Shown one piece after another: positions 7,778 to 13,663 of a stretch of 13,663 nucleotides of DNA. This stretch comes from SKGA01 sp051819745 (lineage in GTDB: Archaea > Nanobdellota > Nanobdellia > Woesearchaeales > SKGA01), in contig JBNJGO010000026.1 of NCBI GenBank assembly GCA_051819745.1, positions 1-13,663 of the forward strand. Reading direction: 5' to 3'. A model generated the notes under the pieces. The model did not search any database. It had not been told where the DNA came from and saw only the letters and a program-made list of their open reading frames with translations. Position 1 is the stretch's first letter. Every line of letters begins with the position of its first letter. A program made the position numbers and the translations under genes.

Positions 7778-9103
7778 TTATTCAGTGTTAAGAAAAGATT
7801 GTTGTGAAATATCATCTAACTCTCCAAGCATATTTTCCATGAAGAGTTTTTCAGTTTGTTGCTTATCATGATTACTTGCAAGCCAAGCTAACTTAATATA
7901 TGCTGTTTCAGGAGTCATCGTTGAAAGATGTCCTTTAACACCAGCTTCTTTTAATTTTCGTCCTGGACTATACACATTAAGGTGAACTCGACCATATACT
8001 GTTTGTGTACTTACAACAACAGGAATTTTTCGGGCAAGAGATTGTATGTGTGCATAATTATGTTCATTATCAGGACCTGAACCTTCAGTACTTGAGATTG
8101 GAAAATGCCCCAGACCAGAACCAACAAGAAGAAGCGCAGAATAATCATCATACACTTCAAATTCTTTAGGGTGCATGTGTGGTCGCGAATATATCATTCC
8201 TATCTTAAGATCGCTTTCTTTTCCAGGTTGACCAATATAATCTATTGATTTAGGAATGTCGGTTGCCAGTATTGAAGGTAATTCTCGAAGCAATTTAGTT
8301 GATCGAGTAGTAGCATTCACTTCAGCATAAGCAGTAGTATTAATTGGTTTAAATGCGTCGCGACGAGAACTATGCATCTTACGAGTGTTTGTTCCAGGGA
8401 GTATTACACAAGTATCATCACTGGATGATTTATGCATGCAAACACCCACTCCAGCAAAATCAGTTGTTGTAAGAAATTGCGCTGCACAAATAAGATTAAT
8501 AGCCGAATCACTTGATCCTCGATCGCTTGATCGCTGAGCTCCCACTACAAGCACTCCAACGGGTAGGTCTTTAAGCATAAAAGAAAGTGCAGAGCTAAGA
8601 TAATGAAGAAAGTCTGTTCCCGAAGTAACAATGAATCTTGTTTGGCCTTGTTGCGCGCGTTTATGTATTTCTTTTGCGATGCTGTTAAAATGGGAAAAAT
8701 TAAAATCATCAGAATGCATGTTTCCAATGAGCTTGCTATCAATTCTTGCGATGTTTTGAAGTTCAGGAAATAAATCAAGTAATTCTTCCGGACTGAATCG
8801 AGCGACAACTGCACCAGTGGTATAATCGATTTTTGAAGCTATAGTTCCACCAGTGTGCAAAATAGAAAGTAAAGGTAAGGAAGTATCTTGCTGTTTTTTT
8901 TGAGAAACAGGAAGTTCAGATTCTTTTTTTTCAAGAACAACCACATCTTTTATGTGCTTAGGAGCAATACCAACATTATATCCGGAATCTAATTTTAAGA
9001 CTATAATATTACCTTCTGAGGGGAGGAGGACACCTTTATATTCAGTGTTTTCTGTTTTAAGATGTACTTTAGAGTTAACTGGAATGTCTGATAAGGATAC
9101 CAT
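7778..9103 (-). CDS. gatD: Glu-tRNA(Gln) amidotransferase subunit D (asparaginase-like)
   Basis: GatD hydrolyses amide donors (Asn or Gln) to supply ammonia to GatE. Residues 1-60 form the small N-terminal beta domain of GatD. The asparaginase domain starts at about 78. The catalytic set is in place: Thr87 in H-T-G-G-T-I-A-S, Thr162 and Asp163 in S-G-T-D-F, and Lys241 in R-K-M-H-S-S-R-R-D-A-F, with spacing like that of characterised GatD. The second motif departs from the usual H-G-T-D-T: the His is Ser and the last Thr is Phe. At 441 residues it has normal length. The N-terminal beta domain and adjacent gatE distinguish it from a free L-asparaginase. Only two or three bases seem to precede the ATG in the transcript, judging from the TATA position, so it is probably a leaderless mRNA. 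Confidence 0.97.
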   Translation of the reverse strand: MVSLSDIPVNSKVHLKTENTEYKGVLLPSEGNIIVLKLDSGYNVGIAPKHIKDVVVLEKKESELPVSQKKQQDTSLPLLSILHTGGTIASKIDYTTGAVVARFSPEELLDLFPELQNIARIDSKLIGNMHSDDFNFSHFNSIAKEIHKRAQQGQTRFIVTSGTDFLHYLSSALSFMLKDLPVGVLVVGAQRSSDRGSSDSAINLICAAQFLTTTDFAGVGVCMHKSSSDDTCVILPGTNTRKMHSSRRDAFKPINTTAYAEVNATTRSTKLLRELPSILATDIPKSIDYIGQPGKESDLKIGMIYSRPHMHPKEFEVYDDYSALLLVGSGLGHFPISSTEGSGPDNEHNYAHIQSLARKIPVVVSTQTVYGRVHLNVYSPGRKLKEAGVKGHLSTMTPETAYIKLAWLASNHDKQQTEKLFMENMLGELDDISQQSFLNTE

Positions 9104-9127
9104 AATATAAGATTATAATAGGTCATC

Positions 9128-9137
9128 AATTATAAAA
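9128..9137 (-). promoter_or_regulatory. TATA box of gatDE, suggesting a leaderless transcript
   Basis: The minus strand reads TTTTATAATT, centred about 29 bases above ATG 9103, so transcription should start at or next to the start codon. There is no Shine-Dalgarno-like motif in between, which agrees with leaderless translation. Confidence 0.55.
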
Positions 9138-9165
9138 GTATCGCGAGAACGGCACTACAAACAAG

Positions 9166-9177
9166 TTAAAAAGAAAT
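9166..9177 (-). terminator. Weak T-rich terminator after the polyamine operon
   Basis: At and just after the ureohydrolase stop codon the minus strand reads ATTTCTTTTTAA. It is short, but the gatD TATA box follows, so some termination here is likely. Confidence 0.3.
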
Positions 9178-9963
9178 TTACAACCCACTACATTCCATAA
9201 CTATTTTCGCTGCGAGTTTTGAAGTCATTTCATTAATATCCTTATCAGGGTTTACTTCGACAATATCAATCATAGAAACGTTTTTTGTGGCGATTAACGT
9301 TTGAAGGATGCTGATTGCTTCTCTTGAGCTCAACCCACCATGTTCAAGGTAACCTGTTCCTATTGCTTCTACTGGATCAATAGCATCTATATCAAAAGAT
9401 ACATAAGTCACAGTATTGACAAAATCGTTTATTTCATCGATGACGGTTCTTATTCCTTTGTCAAACATTTCTTTGCAAGTCCAGTATCGAATTCTTTTCA
9501 TATCAAGATATTCTTTTTCTAGTCGGTCCCAATTTCGGATGCCAATGAGCAGGATATTCTCCGGCTTGACAACCCCTTCTTCAACAAGCACTTTGAGATA
9601 ATCCTCTTGAGTGGGTGGTTTGAAATCGTTGACTGTGTCAGGGTGCGCGTCAAAAACAACCAGTTTAAAATCATCGTGGTTTTTAGCAAATCCTTTAATA
9701 GCAGGATAGCTGATAGAATGATCTCCCCCCAGCAGTATTGCCTTGTCCTTCACACCTGCAATGTGTTTTTCGATGGCGCCATGGCTTTCTGTCACGTTGG
9801 CGTTATCGACCTCGACAGTGTCGTGTTCGAAAGTCGGTTCGTGACCGCTTTCTGTGGCGTAAAGTTCTTCAAGCGCTTTTTTGATAGATTCAGGCGCATG
9901 CCGTGCTCCTTGTCCATGTCCGAGTCCCGCCGCGTCAAACGGTATTGAAATGAGTCGTACCAT
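9178..9963 (-). CDS. Ureohydrolase: agmatinase/arginase family
   Basis: Family members remove urea from agmatine, arginine or related guanidino compounds using a two-manganese centre. All metal ligands are visible: His82 in G-G-D-H-S, Asp105, His107 and Asp109 in D-A-H-P-D, and Asp191 and Asp193 in S-F-D-I-D-A-I-D-P. A G-G-L-S motif (209-212) and E-V-N-P-D (236-240) follow. The length is 261 residues, near the short end of the family. I chose ATG 9963 rather than ATG 10005, because M-V-R-L-I-S-I-P-F-D begins the conserved domain and GGAG lies five bases upstream. It starts two bases after the stop of the decarboxylase gene (TAA-TA-ATG), so translation is probably coupled. Agmatinase is favoured by context (a decarboxylase beside it); the G-T-G-Y-L-E-H loop differs from the common G-T-G-T-P of both agmatinases and arginases, so the substrate is uncertain. 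Confidence 0.9.
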   Translation of the reverse strand: MVRLISIPFDAAGLGHGQGARHAPESIKKALEELYATESGHEPTFEHDTVEVDNANVTESHGAIEKHIAGVKDKAILLGGDHSISYPAIKGFAKNHDDFKLVVFDAHPDTVNDFKPPTQEDYLKVLVEEGVVKPENILLIGIRNWDRLEKEYLDMKRIRYWTCKEMFDKGIRTVIDEINDFVNTVTYVSFDIDAIDPVEAIGTGYLEHGGLSSREAISILQTLIATKNVSMIDIVEVNPDKDINEMTSKLAAKIVMECSGL

Positions 9964-9965
9964 TA

Positions 9966-11003
9966 TTACTCCACCACTTTTGTCTCGAGCGTTTCCAGAT
10001 TGCAAAAATCTGTTGTGAAATTATACGCTCCAGCGTTTTCAAAGACGATCCCATCACCGATCTTCGGATTGTCAAGATACACCTTATATCTGAAGAGATC
10101 CATCGAGCAGGGTGTTTTTCCTTTTATGACATAAGGTTCTCCTTGTCCTTTCTCGAGTTCTCCTTCAACCAGCAGTTTGACAGGGACGATGAGAGCGTCC
10201 AAATCACTGTTATACACTGAAGCGTTAAGGATAATATTGTTATCATACATCGCGGTGATCCTCGTATGGAGCTTTCCTGCAGGTGCTGAGATGTAGCGTC
10301 CGGGTTCTACCATGAGCTTAATGCCCTTGTCGTTAAGCAAAGTCTTGAAGTCGTTGATTCGCCTGAAGATTCCTTGAAAAACATTCTGGTTTGTGTTCGC
10401 ATACAGTGCAGGCAGTCCTCCTCCGATGTTAATGACATCAAGAATTTCAATAACATCTCTATCAAGATATTCGTACAAGTCCTCGTTGAGATTCCATTCT
10501 GCGATGTTTTGTGTTTTACGATGCACGTGCACCCCCAGAGAAGCTATCTTATCGTTTGCCCATAGTTCTCGGATTTCTTGGTTTATATGTGTTGATTTCA
10601 TGCCAAAGACAAAGTATTTTTCTGTTCTAAGAGATCGTTCTTTTAATTTCATACGTAAAAAAAGAGTGTTGACAGTAACATCATGATGTGCAAGGTATTG
10701 TTTGAACACATCAAGATCATGCTCGTTATCAATGGCAAAATTCTTAATGCCACGAGCAAACAAAACGTCAAGTTGATCAGTGTCAAGAGCTTGTGCGAGA
10801 AAAAGAATTCGAGATACATCTTTAACATTATCAAGTTCATTTATTAGATGAATACTAAACAAACAATCAGTATGTTCTTCAAGAATTGGAGTTACGTTCG
10901 GATTTGTTTTTGAACTATATGAAACTATATCACTTATGTTTTCAACACGAGTATATTGTTCAAGAAGAATTTTTTTTGAAAGTGAAAAATATGCTTGTTT
11001 CAT
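9966..11003 (-). CDS. PLP-dependent fold-III decarboxylase (ornithine/arginine/carboxynorspermidine type)
   Basis: This enzyme belongs to the alanine-racemase-fold decarboxylases that make diamines or polyamines. The PLP lysine is Lys32 in Y-S-S-K-T-N. The phosphate-binding I-N-I-G-G-G and E-P-G-R-Y follow. The partner-subunit Cys is Cys299 in P-C-S-M-D, and F-E-N-A-G-A-Y is close to the C-terminus. At 345 residues it is short for ornithine or diaminopimelate decarboxylase and closer to the carboxynorspermidine group. The usual H-x-G-S loop is replaced by H-V-H-R-K-T-Q-N, and no acidic residue follows Cys299, so substrate cannot be assigned. I chose ATG 11003 over ATG 11009, because GGTGA sits six bases before it and abuts the other. 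The start is two bases after the deoxyhypusine synthase stop. GC is about 25% over the first 60 codons and near 50% later on. Confidence 0.85.
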   Translation of the reverse strand: MKQAYFSLSKKILLEQYTRVENISDIVSYSSKTNPNVTPILEEHTDCLFSIHLINELDNVKDVSRILFLAQALDTDQLDVLFARGIKNFAIDNEHDLDVFKQYLAHHDVTVNTLFLRMKLKERSLRTEKYFVFGMKSTHINQEIRELWANDKIASLGVHVHRKTQNIAEWNLNEDLYEYLDRDVIEILDVINIGGGLPALYANTNQNVFQGIFRRINDFKTLLNDKGIKLMVEPGRYISAPAGKLHTRITAMYDNNIILNASVYNSDLDALIVPVKLLVEGELEKGQGEPYVIKGKTPCSMDLFRYKVYLDNPKIGDGIVFENAGAYNFTTDFCNLETLETKVVE

Positions 11004-11005
11004 TA

Positions 11006-11968
11006 TCATTCACCTTTTAACGATTGTCCGAGTTTGATAAAACCATCTTCAGCGAGTTCTTCAAGCGCGTGTATCATCGCGATAGGAAAGTTTATCGTCA
11101 CATCTCCTATGACTGTAGCTACATCGCTTTCGTCCTTGACTTTCCCCCATGATTTTGCTTCGTTAGTTGTCGCACCGCTCATCGACCCGCTTGTTCGCTG
11201 TGCAGTTGTCATATACACTGCATAACTTGCACCACCATTAAGAAGGGTAGCTTGGATGGCATGATGTTTTGAGATGCTTCCACCAAGTGCGATGACCGCT
11301 TTTTCTTCATCGTGTGTTGATGTGAATAGTATATTACCAAAATCCTTAACGACATCGACAACAAAATCCTTATGATCCTGCTGGAAGAGGTAAAGGTGAA
11401 ATCCGATTCCCCCATCAGTTATTGCAGGGCAGAAAATAGGAATATCATGTTTTGCTGCTTGACAAAGGATGGAGTTTTCGTCGTCAAGCTGGAGACCTAT
11501 CTCTCTGAGCAGTTCTGAGACAGTCCATCGCTTCTGCTTTTCATAGAGCTTCTTGAGCATCGGCTTGATGTTATCTTCAAACTGCATATAACTCTCGTTC
11601 TCAATCATAAGGTTTCCGACCCTGTTAACACCTTGCTCGTGGAGTTCGACATCATCCTGGGAGAAGGTTCCTATTTTGAACTTGTCCCCTTTCGCTTTCA
11701 TAATATCTTCTTCAATACCCCCAGCTGTTGTCACAAGAACATCAACCATGCCAAGTTTTACAAGTTGCGCGAAAAATCCCCTTAGTCCTGAGGTGACCAT
11801 GTTCGAGGTGAACGTGAGATATGTTTTTGCATTGGTTTTTTTCATCTTGATAAAGACATCACTCGCTTTCTTGAGCTCTACAGATTGAAATCCGATAGTA
11901 TTGTAATTATCGACTAAATCCTTGACAGTCATATTTTGTTTCCAATTGAAATCTTTAACATAAACCAT
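11006..11968 (-). CDS. dys: Deoxyhypusine synthase
   Basis: The enzyme uses NAD and spermidine to put a butylamine group on one lysine of aIF5A, the first step of hypusine formation. NAD-site motifs are visible: T-S-N-M-V-T-S-G-L-R-G, T-T-A-G-G-I-E-E-D and P-A-I-T-D-G-G-I-G. The catalytic region has K-H-H (the family His) and S-W-G-K with the intermediate-forming lysine at about residue 276, corresponding to human Lys329; Glu two before S-W is also kept. The human spermidine-contacting D-G-S-D-S-G stretch reads S-G-S-M-S-G here, which may alter amine choice; a homospermidine-synthase-like activity is an alternative. ATG 11968 is chosen over ATG 11980, because GGTGA lies exactly five bases before it. 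Length is 320 residues. It is the first gene of the operon; the decarboxylase follows after two bases. Confidence 0.93.
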   Translation of the reverse strand: MVYVKDFNWKQNMTVKDLVDNYNTIGFQSVELKKASDVFIKMKKTNAKTYLTFTSNMVTSGLRGFFAQLVKLGMVDVLVTTAGGIEEDIMKAKGDKFKIGTFSQDDVELHEQGVNRVGNLMIENESYMQFEDNIKPMLKKLYEKQKRWTVSELLREIGLQLDDENSILCQAAKHDIPIFCPAITDGGIGFHLYLFQQDHKDFVVDVVKDFGNILFTSTHDEEKAVIALGGSISKHHAIQATLLNGGASYAVYMTTAQRTSGSMSGATTNEAKSWGKVKDESDVATVIGDVTINFPIAMIHALEELAEDGFIKLGQSLKGE

Positions 11969-12000
11969 ATTTTTCACCATGAAAATAAATTTTCTTTTTT

Positions 12001-12012
12001 AATTTTTTAAAG
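12001..12012 (-). promoter_or_regulatory. Possible TATA box of the dys operon
   Basis: The minus strand reads CTTTAAAAAATT. A start about 27 bases downstream falls near 11980, which leaves a leader of about 12 bases that still carries GGTGA before ATG 11968. The surrounding DNA is very AT-rich, so the call is soft. Confidence 0.35.
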
Positions 12013-12210
12013 CGATTATGAATAAAAATAAAAATACTGCGTACAAAACCATACACAATTAATAATATACTGACAACTAGAAGAAAAAAGTTTAACTGCG
12101 AGATTTAACACCATTATGAGTTGTCATCAAATGAGAAGAAGAAGAGATTATTTATAAAAGTTAGTTTTTAACAAACAGTATTTGAAAAATCGTTTATAAT
12201 ATGTTGTTTA
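12013..12210. other. AT-rich intergenic stretch without a gene
   Basis: I see no credible coding frame here. It contains a TTTATAAA (12151-12158) that reads the same on both strands, and a minus-strand T6 run (12084-12089). These could bound a very short transcript or serve a longer leader of the dys operon, but nothing in between is recognisable. Confidence 0.5.
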
Positions 12211-12933
12211 TTATTTTTCTTTAGAATATAATGTAAAGTGATAATCCTTGCCAAATTCTTTTTTGAGATTTTCCATATTTACTTTTTTATAACGTCTAGT
12301 TTCACCAAAAACTTGTTCTTCATAAATATCATCACCCTGAAAAGGAAGACGACCGATTGAAAGCCCAGTATTATTGAAAAGAGAACAATTACTCAAAAAA
12401 CCGCCTTCAGGATGAACTTTATCACCTAATATTTCGGTGATTCTTTCTATATATCGGATATTTTTTTCTCGATAAGGAGGGATAACTGATTGATCAACAC
12501 CAGACATAAAAAAACTCGCACTATCACCAGGCATGTTATCAAGGGCGAAGAGAATGTCTTGTTCTATTACAAAGGAAGGCATGCTTATTTTTCCATCAAG
12601 ACTTTCCTTGAGTTCTCGCGTGTTATAAGGTTCGACACCAATGTATGCGATAGCACCGAGTTCTTTTGCAATTTCATAACCAGTACTATCAGCGCCAGCG
12701 CCTAAATCTACAAAAATCTGATCTTTGAATAATTGAATTAAGTATTGTTTATTTTCAAATAGTTGCATATAATTGTTAATAATATCTTTGCGTTGTTGGC
12801 ATTGAAGCGTTTCGAGAACAAGTTTAGCATACGGTTCTTTTATCTGATCACCGTCGCTATGAAAGGAAGTTCTGTGTTTGAGATTTAAGTCAATGTGCGC
12901 GAGAAATTCTTCGAGTTTTGTATCACGATTCAT
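12211..12933 (-). CDS. Class I SAM-dependent methyltransferase, substrate unknown (240 aa)
   Basis: The glycine-rich SAM site is F-V-D-L-G-A-G-A-D at 74-82, followed after strand two by an acidic Glu101 in I-G-V-E-P-Y that should hold the ribose. An I-E-Q-D-I-L (123-128) matches the motif II position, and P-E-G-G-F-L-S-N matches the loop before the final strands. The first 70 residues are helical and charged, probably a substrate cap. No substrate-specific family could be recognised. It starts 27 bases after the stop of another methyltransferase on the same strand, so the two are likely cotranscribed. A GAGCTGA sits before the ATG with normal spacing. The ORF is complete, ending in a lysine-rich tail. 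Confidence 0.8.
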   Translation of the reverse strand: MNRDTKLEEFLAHIDLNLKHRTSFHSDGDQIKEPYAKLVLETLQCQQRKDIINNYMQLFENKQYLIQLFKDQIFVDLGAGADSTGYEIAKELGAIAYIGVEPYNTRELKESLDGKISMPSFVIEQDILFALDNMPGDSASFFMSGVDQSVIPPYREKNIRYIERITEILGDKVHPEGGFLSNCSLFNNTGLSIGRLPFQGDDIYEEQVFGETRRYKKVNMENLKKEFGKDYHFTLYSKEK

Positions 12934-12960
12934 TATAATCAGCTCATATATTTAGGAACA

Positions 12961-13620
12961 TTATTTTTCACAACAACAGTATATCTCACCATAATCAAGC
13001 ATTGTCCGCGCATTATAGTTAGTTTCTAACATATCACAAAAATAAGAGGGCTCGAAAGGAATTTTATCTATATGTGTGTTAAAAAGAAAAGAACCACCTT
13101 CTTTTAGCTGAGAATAAGCATTATCTATTGCAGGAAGCACATTTTCAATATATTGAAAGACCCATGCAGAAGTTATCAAATCAACTTTTTCCGGTAAGAC
13201 GACATCTGCAATATCGTCGTTGAAAAAAAGAGGATCATATTCTGGTTTGAAGAGTTTGCTTACAACAACAGAGTCTGATTCATAGGAACATAATTCTTTT
13301 GAAGACCAAGGGAAAAGACTTCGATTCAAATCATCAAGTATTTGTTTTTCAGAATCCAATTCAAGCATATCAACAGCATATGTTTTGAAGTTTCTAGAAC
13401 CAAAATAATAACTAGCTTCTCGAAGAGCAATCTGATTTCCTGAACCGAAGTCAGCCCATGAAAACTCAGAAGTGGTCTTATGACTGAGAATATCAACAAG
13501 TGAACGATTAAAGAAGTGTGGGAATTCCAATATGCGATTATAATTAGATAGGTTTTTGCTTCGATTACAATTTTCTTGGATGCTTTTCATCGCGGAAACA
13601 GTGTCAGGATCGATTGCCAT
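12961..13620 (-). CDS. Class I SAM-dependent methyltransferase-like protein (219 aa)
   Basis: A degenerate motif I, A-D-F-G-S-G-N-Q at 56-63, is followed by Y-A-V-D (Asp84, ribose contact). The motif IV-like V-D-L-I-T-S-A-W-V-F-Q-Y sits at 146-157, and L-K-E-G-G-S-F-L-F at 172-180 is the usual strand before the C-terminal region. The family is therefore clear, but its target is not. The protein is short at the C-terminus and ends in three consecutive cysteines before Glu-Lys, which is odd for an intracellular enzyme. Start ATG 13620 is the first codon after a TATA box at the right distance for a leaderless mRNA. It leads the two-gene methyltransferase unit. The two proteins do not look like close duplicates of each other. 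Confidence 0.75.
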   Translation of the reverse strand: MAIDPDTVSAMKSIQENCNRSKNLSNYNRILEFPHFFNRSLVDILSHKTTSEFSWADFGSGNQIALREASYYFGSRNFKTYAVDMLELDSEKQILDDLNRSLFPWSSKELCSYESDSVVVSKLFKPEYDPLFFNDDIADVVLPEKVDLITSAWVFQYIENVLPAIDNAYSQLKEGGSFLFNTHIDKIPFEPSYFCDMLETNYNARTMLDYGEIYCCCEK

Positions 13621-13642
13621 AAAGAAAAGAAAAGAGAACTAC

Positions 13643-13652
13643 TATATAAATA
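13643..13652 (-). promoter_or_regulatory. TATA box of the methyltransferase pair, suggesting a leaderless transcript
   Basis: The minus strand reads ATTTATATAG, centred about 27 bases above ATG 13620. No Shine-Dalgarno-like motif lies between; the stretch is a pyrimidine tract (TTCTCTTTTCTTTTCTTT). Confidence 0.5.
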
Positions 13653-13663
13653 TTATTTTTTTT

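Noticed and set aside
9963..10005. A longer ureohydrolase start at ATG 10005.
   Set aside because: The extra 14 residues overlap the decarboxylase gene and lack similarity to the family N-terminus; the ATG at 9963 has GGAG at good spacing and starts the conserved domain.
11966..11980. A longer deoxyhypusine synthase start at ATG 11980.
   Set aside because: The GGTGA motif lies within its second and third codons and is correctly spaced for ATG 11968.
12084..12130. A possible C/D box small RNA on the minus strand: TATA box, then TGATGA, then a T6 run.
   Set aside because: No CTGA D box or second C/D' pair follows within the expected length, and the two terminal strands do not form a stem. The arrangement can occur by chance in AT-rich DNA.

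Overview
The window looks like AT-rich archaeal chromosome. The evidence is a GatD/GatE tRNA-dependent amidotransferase pair, a deoxyhypusine synthase, TATA boxes at archaeal spacing (some implying leaderless mRNAs), T-run terminators, and a tRNA interrupted by short introns at archaeal-type positions. The lineage cannot be fixed from sequence alone. A DPANN-type archaeon (Woesearchaeota or Pacearchaeota-like) is a guess based on low GC and large Asn/Ser-rich surface proteins. Every gene I can support lies on the minus strand, so transcription runs from high to low coordinates.

From right to left: 13620-12211 holds two small adjacent class I SAM-dependent methyltransferases of unknown substrate. 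12210-11969 is a roughly 240-base AT-rich gap holding the promoter of the next operon. 11968-9178 is a three-gene operon of deoxyhypusine synthase, a fold-III PLP amino-acid decarboxylase and an agmatinase/arginase-family ureohydrolase. Its two junctions have the same layout (stop codon, TA, ATG). Together these genes suggest making a diamine from arginine and using the derived polyamine to hypusinate aIF5A. 9103-5886 is gatD-gatE, which converts Glu-tRNA(Gln) to Gln-tRNA(Gln). Just below gatE is a tRNA-Arg(CCU) gene (5848-5657) that only folds if two introns are removed, a 59-nt one in the anticodon loop and a 58-nt one in the T-loop.

The left 5.6 kb encodes the cell surface. One gene gives a 560-residue exported protein anchored by a single C-terminal membrane helix. 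The next is a very large exported protein (at least 1239 codons, running off the left edge) that starts at GTG. It carries a Ser-rich linker, two tandem four-cysteine repeats, a DUF2341-like domain and a probable beta-sandwich domain.

The most notable points are the doubly interrupted tRNA-Arg, the compact polyamine/hypusine operon with an atypical decarboxylase active site and a GC content well above its surroundings, and the repeat-containing surface protein. I found no CRISPR array, insertion sequence, integrase or defence cassette.
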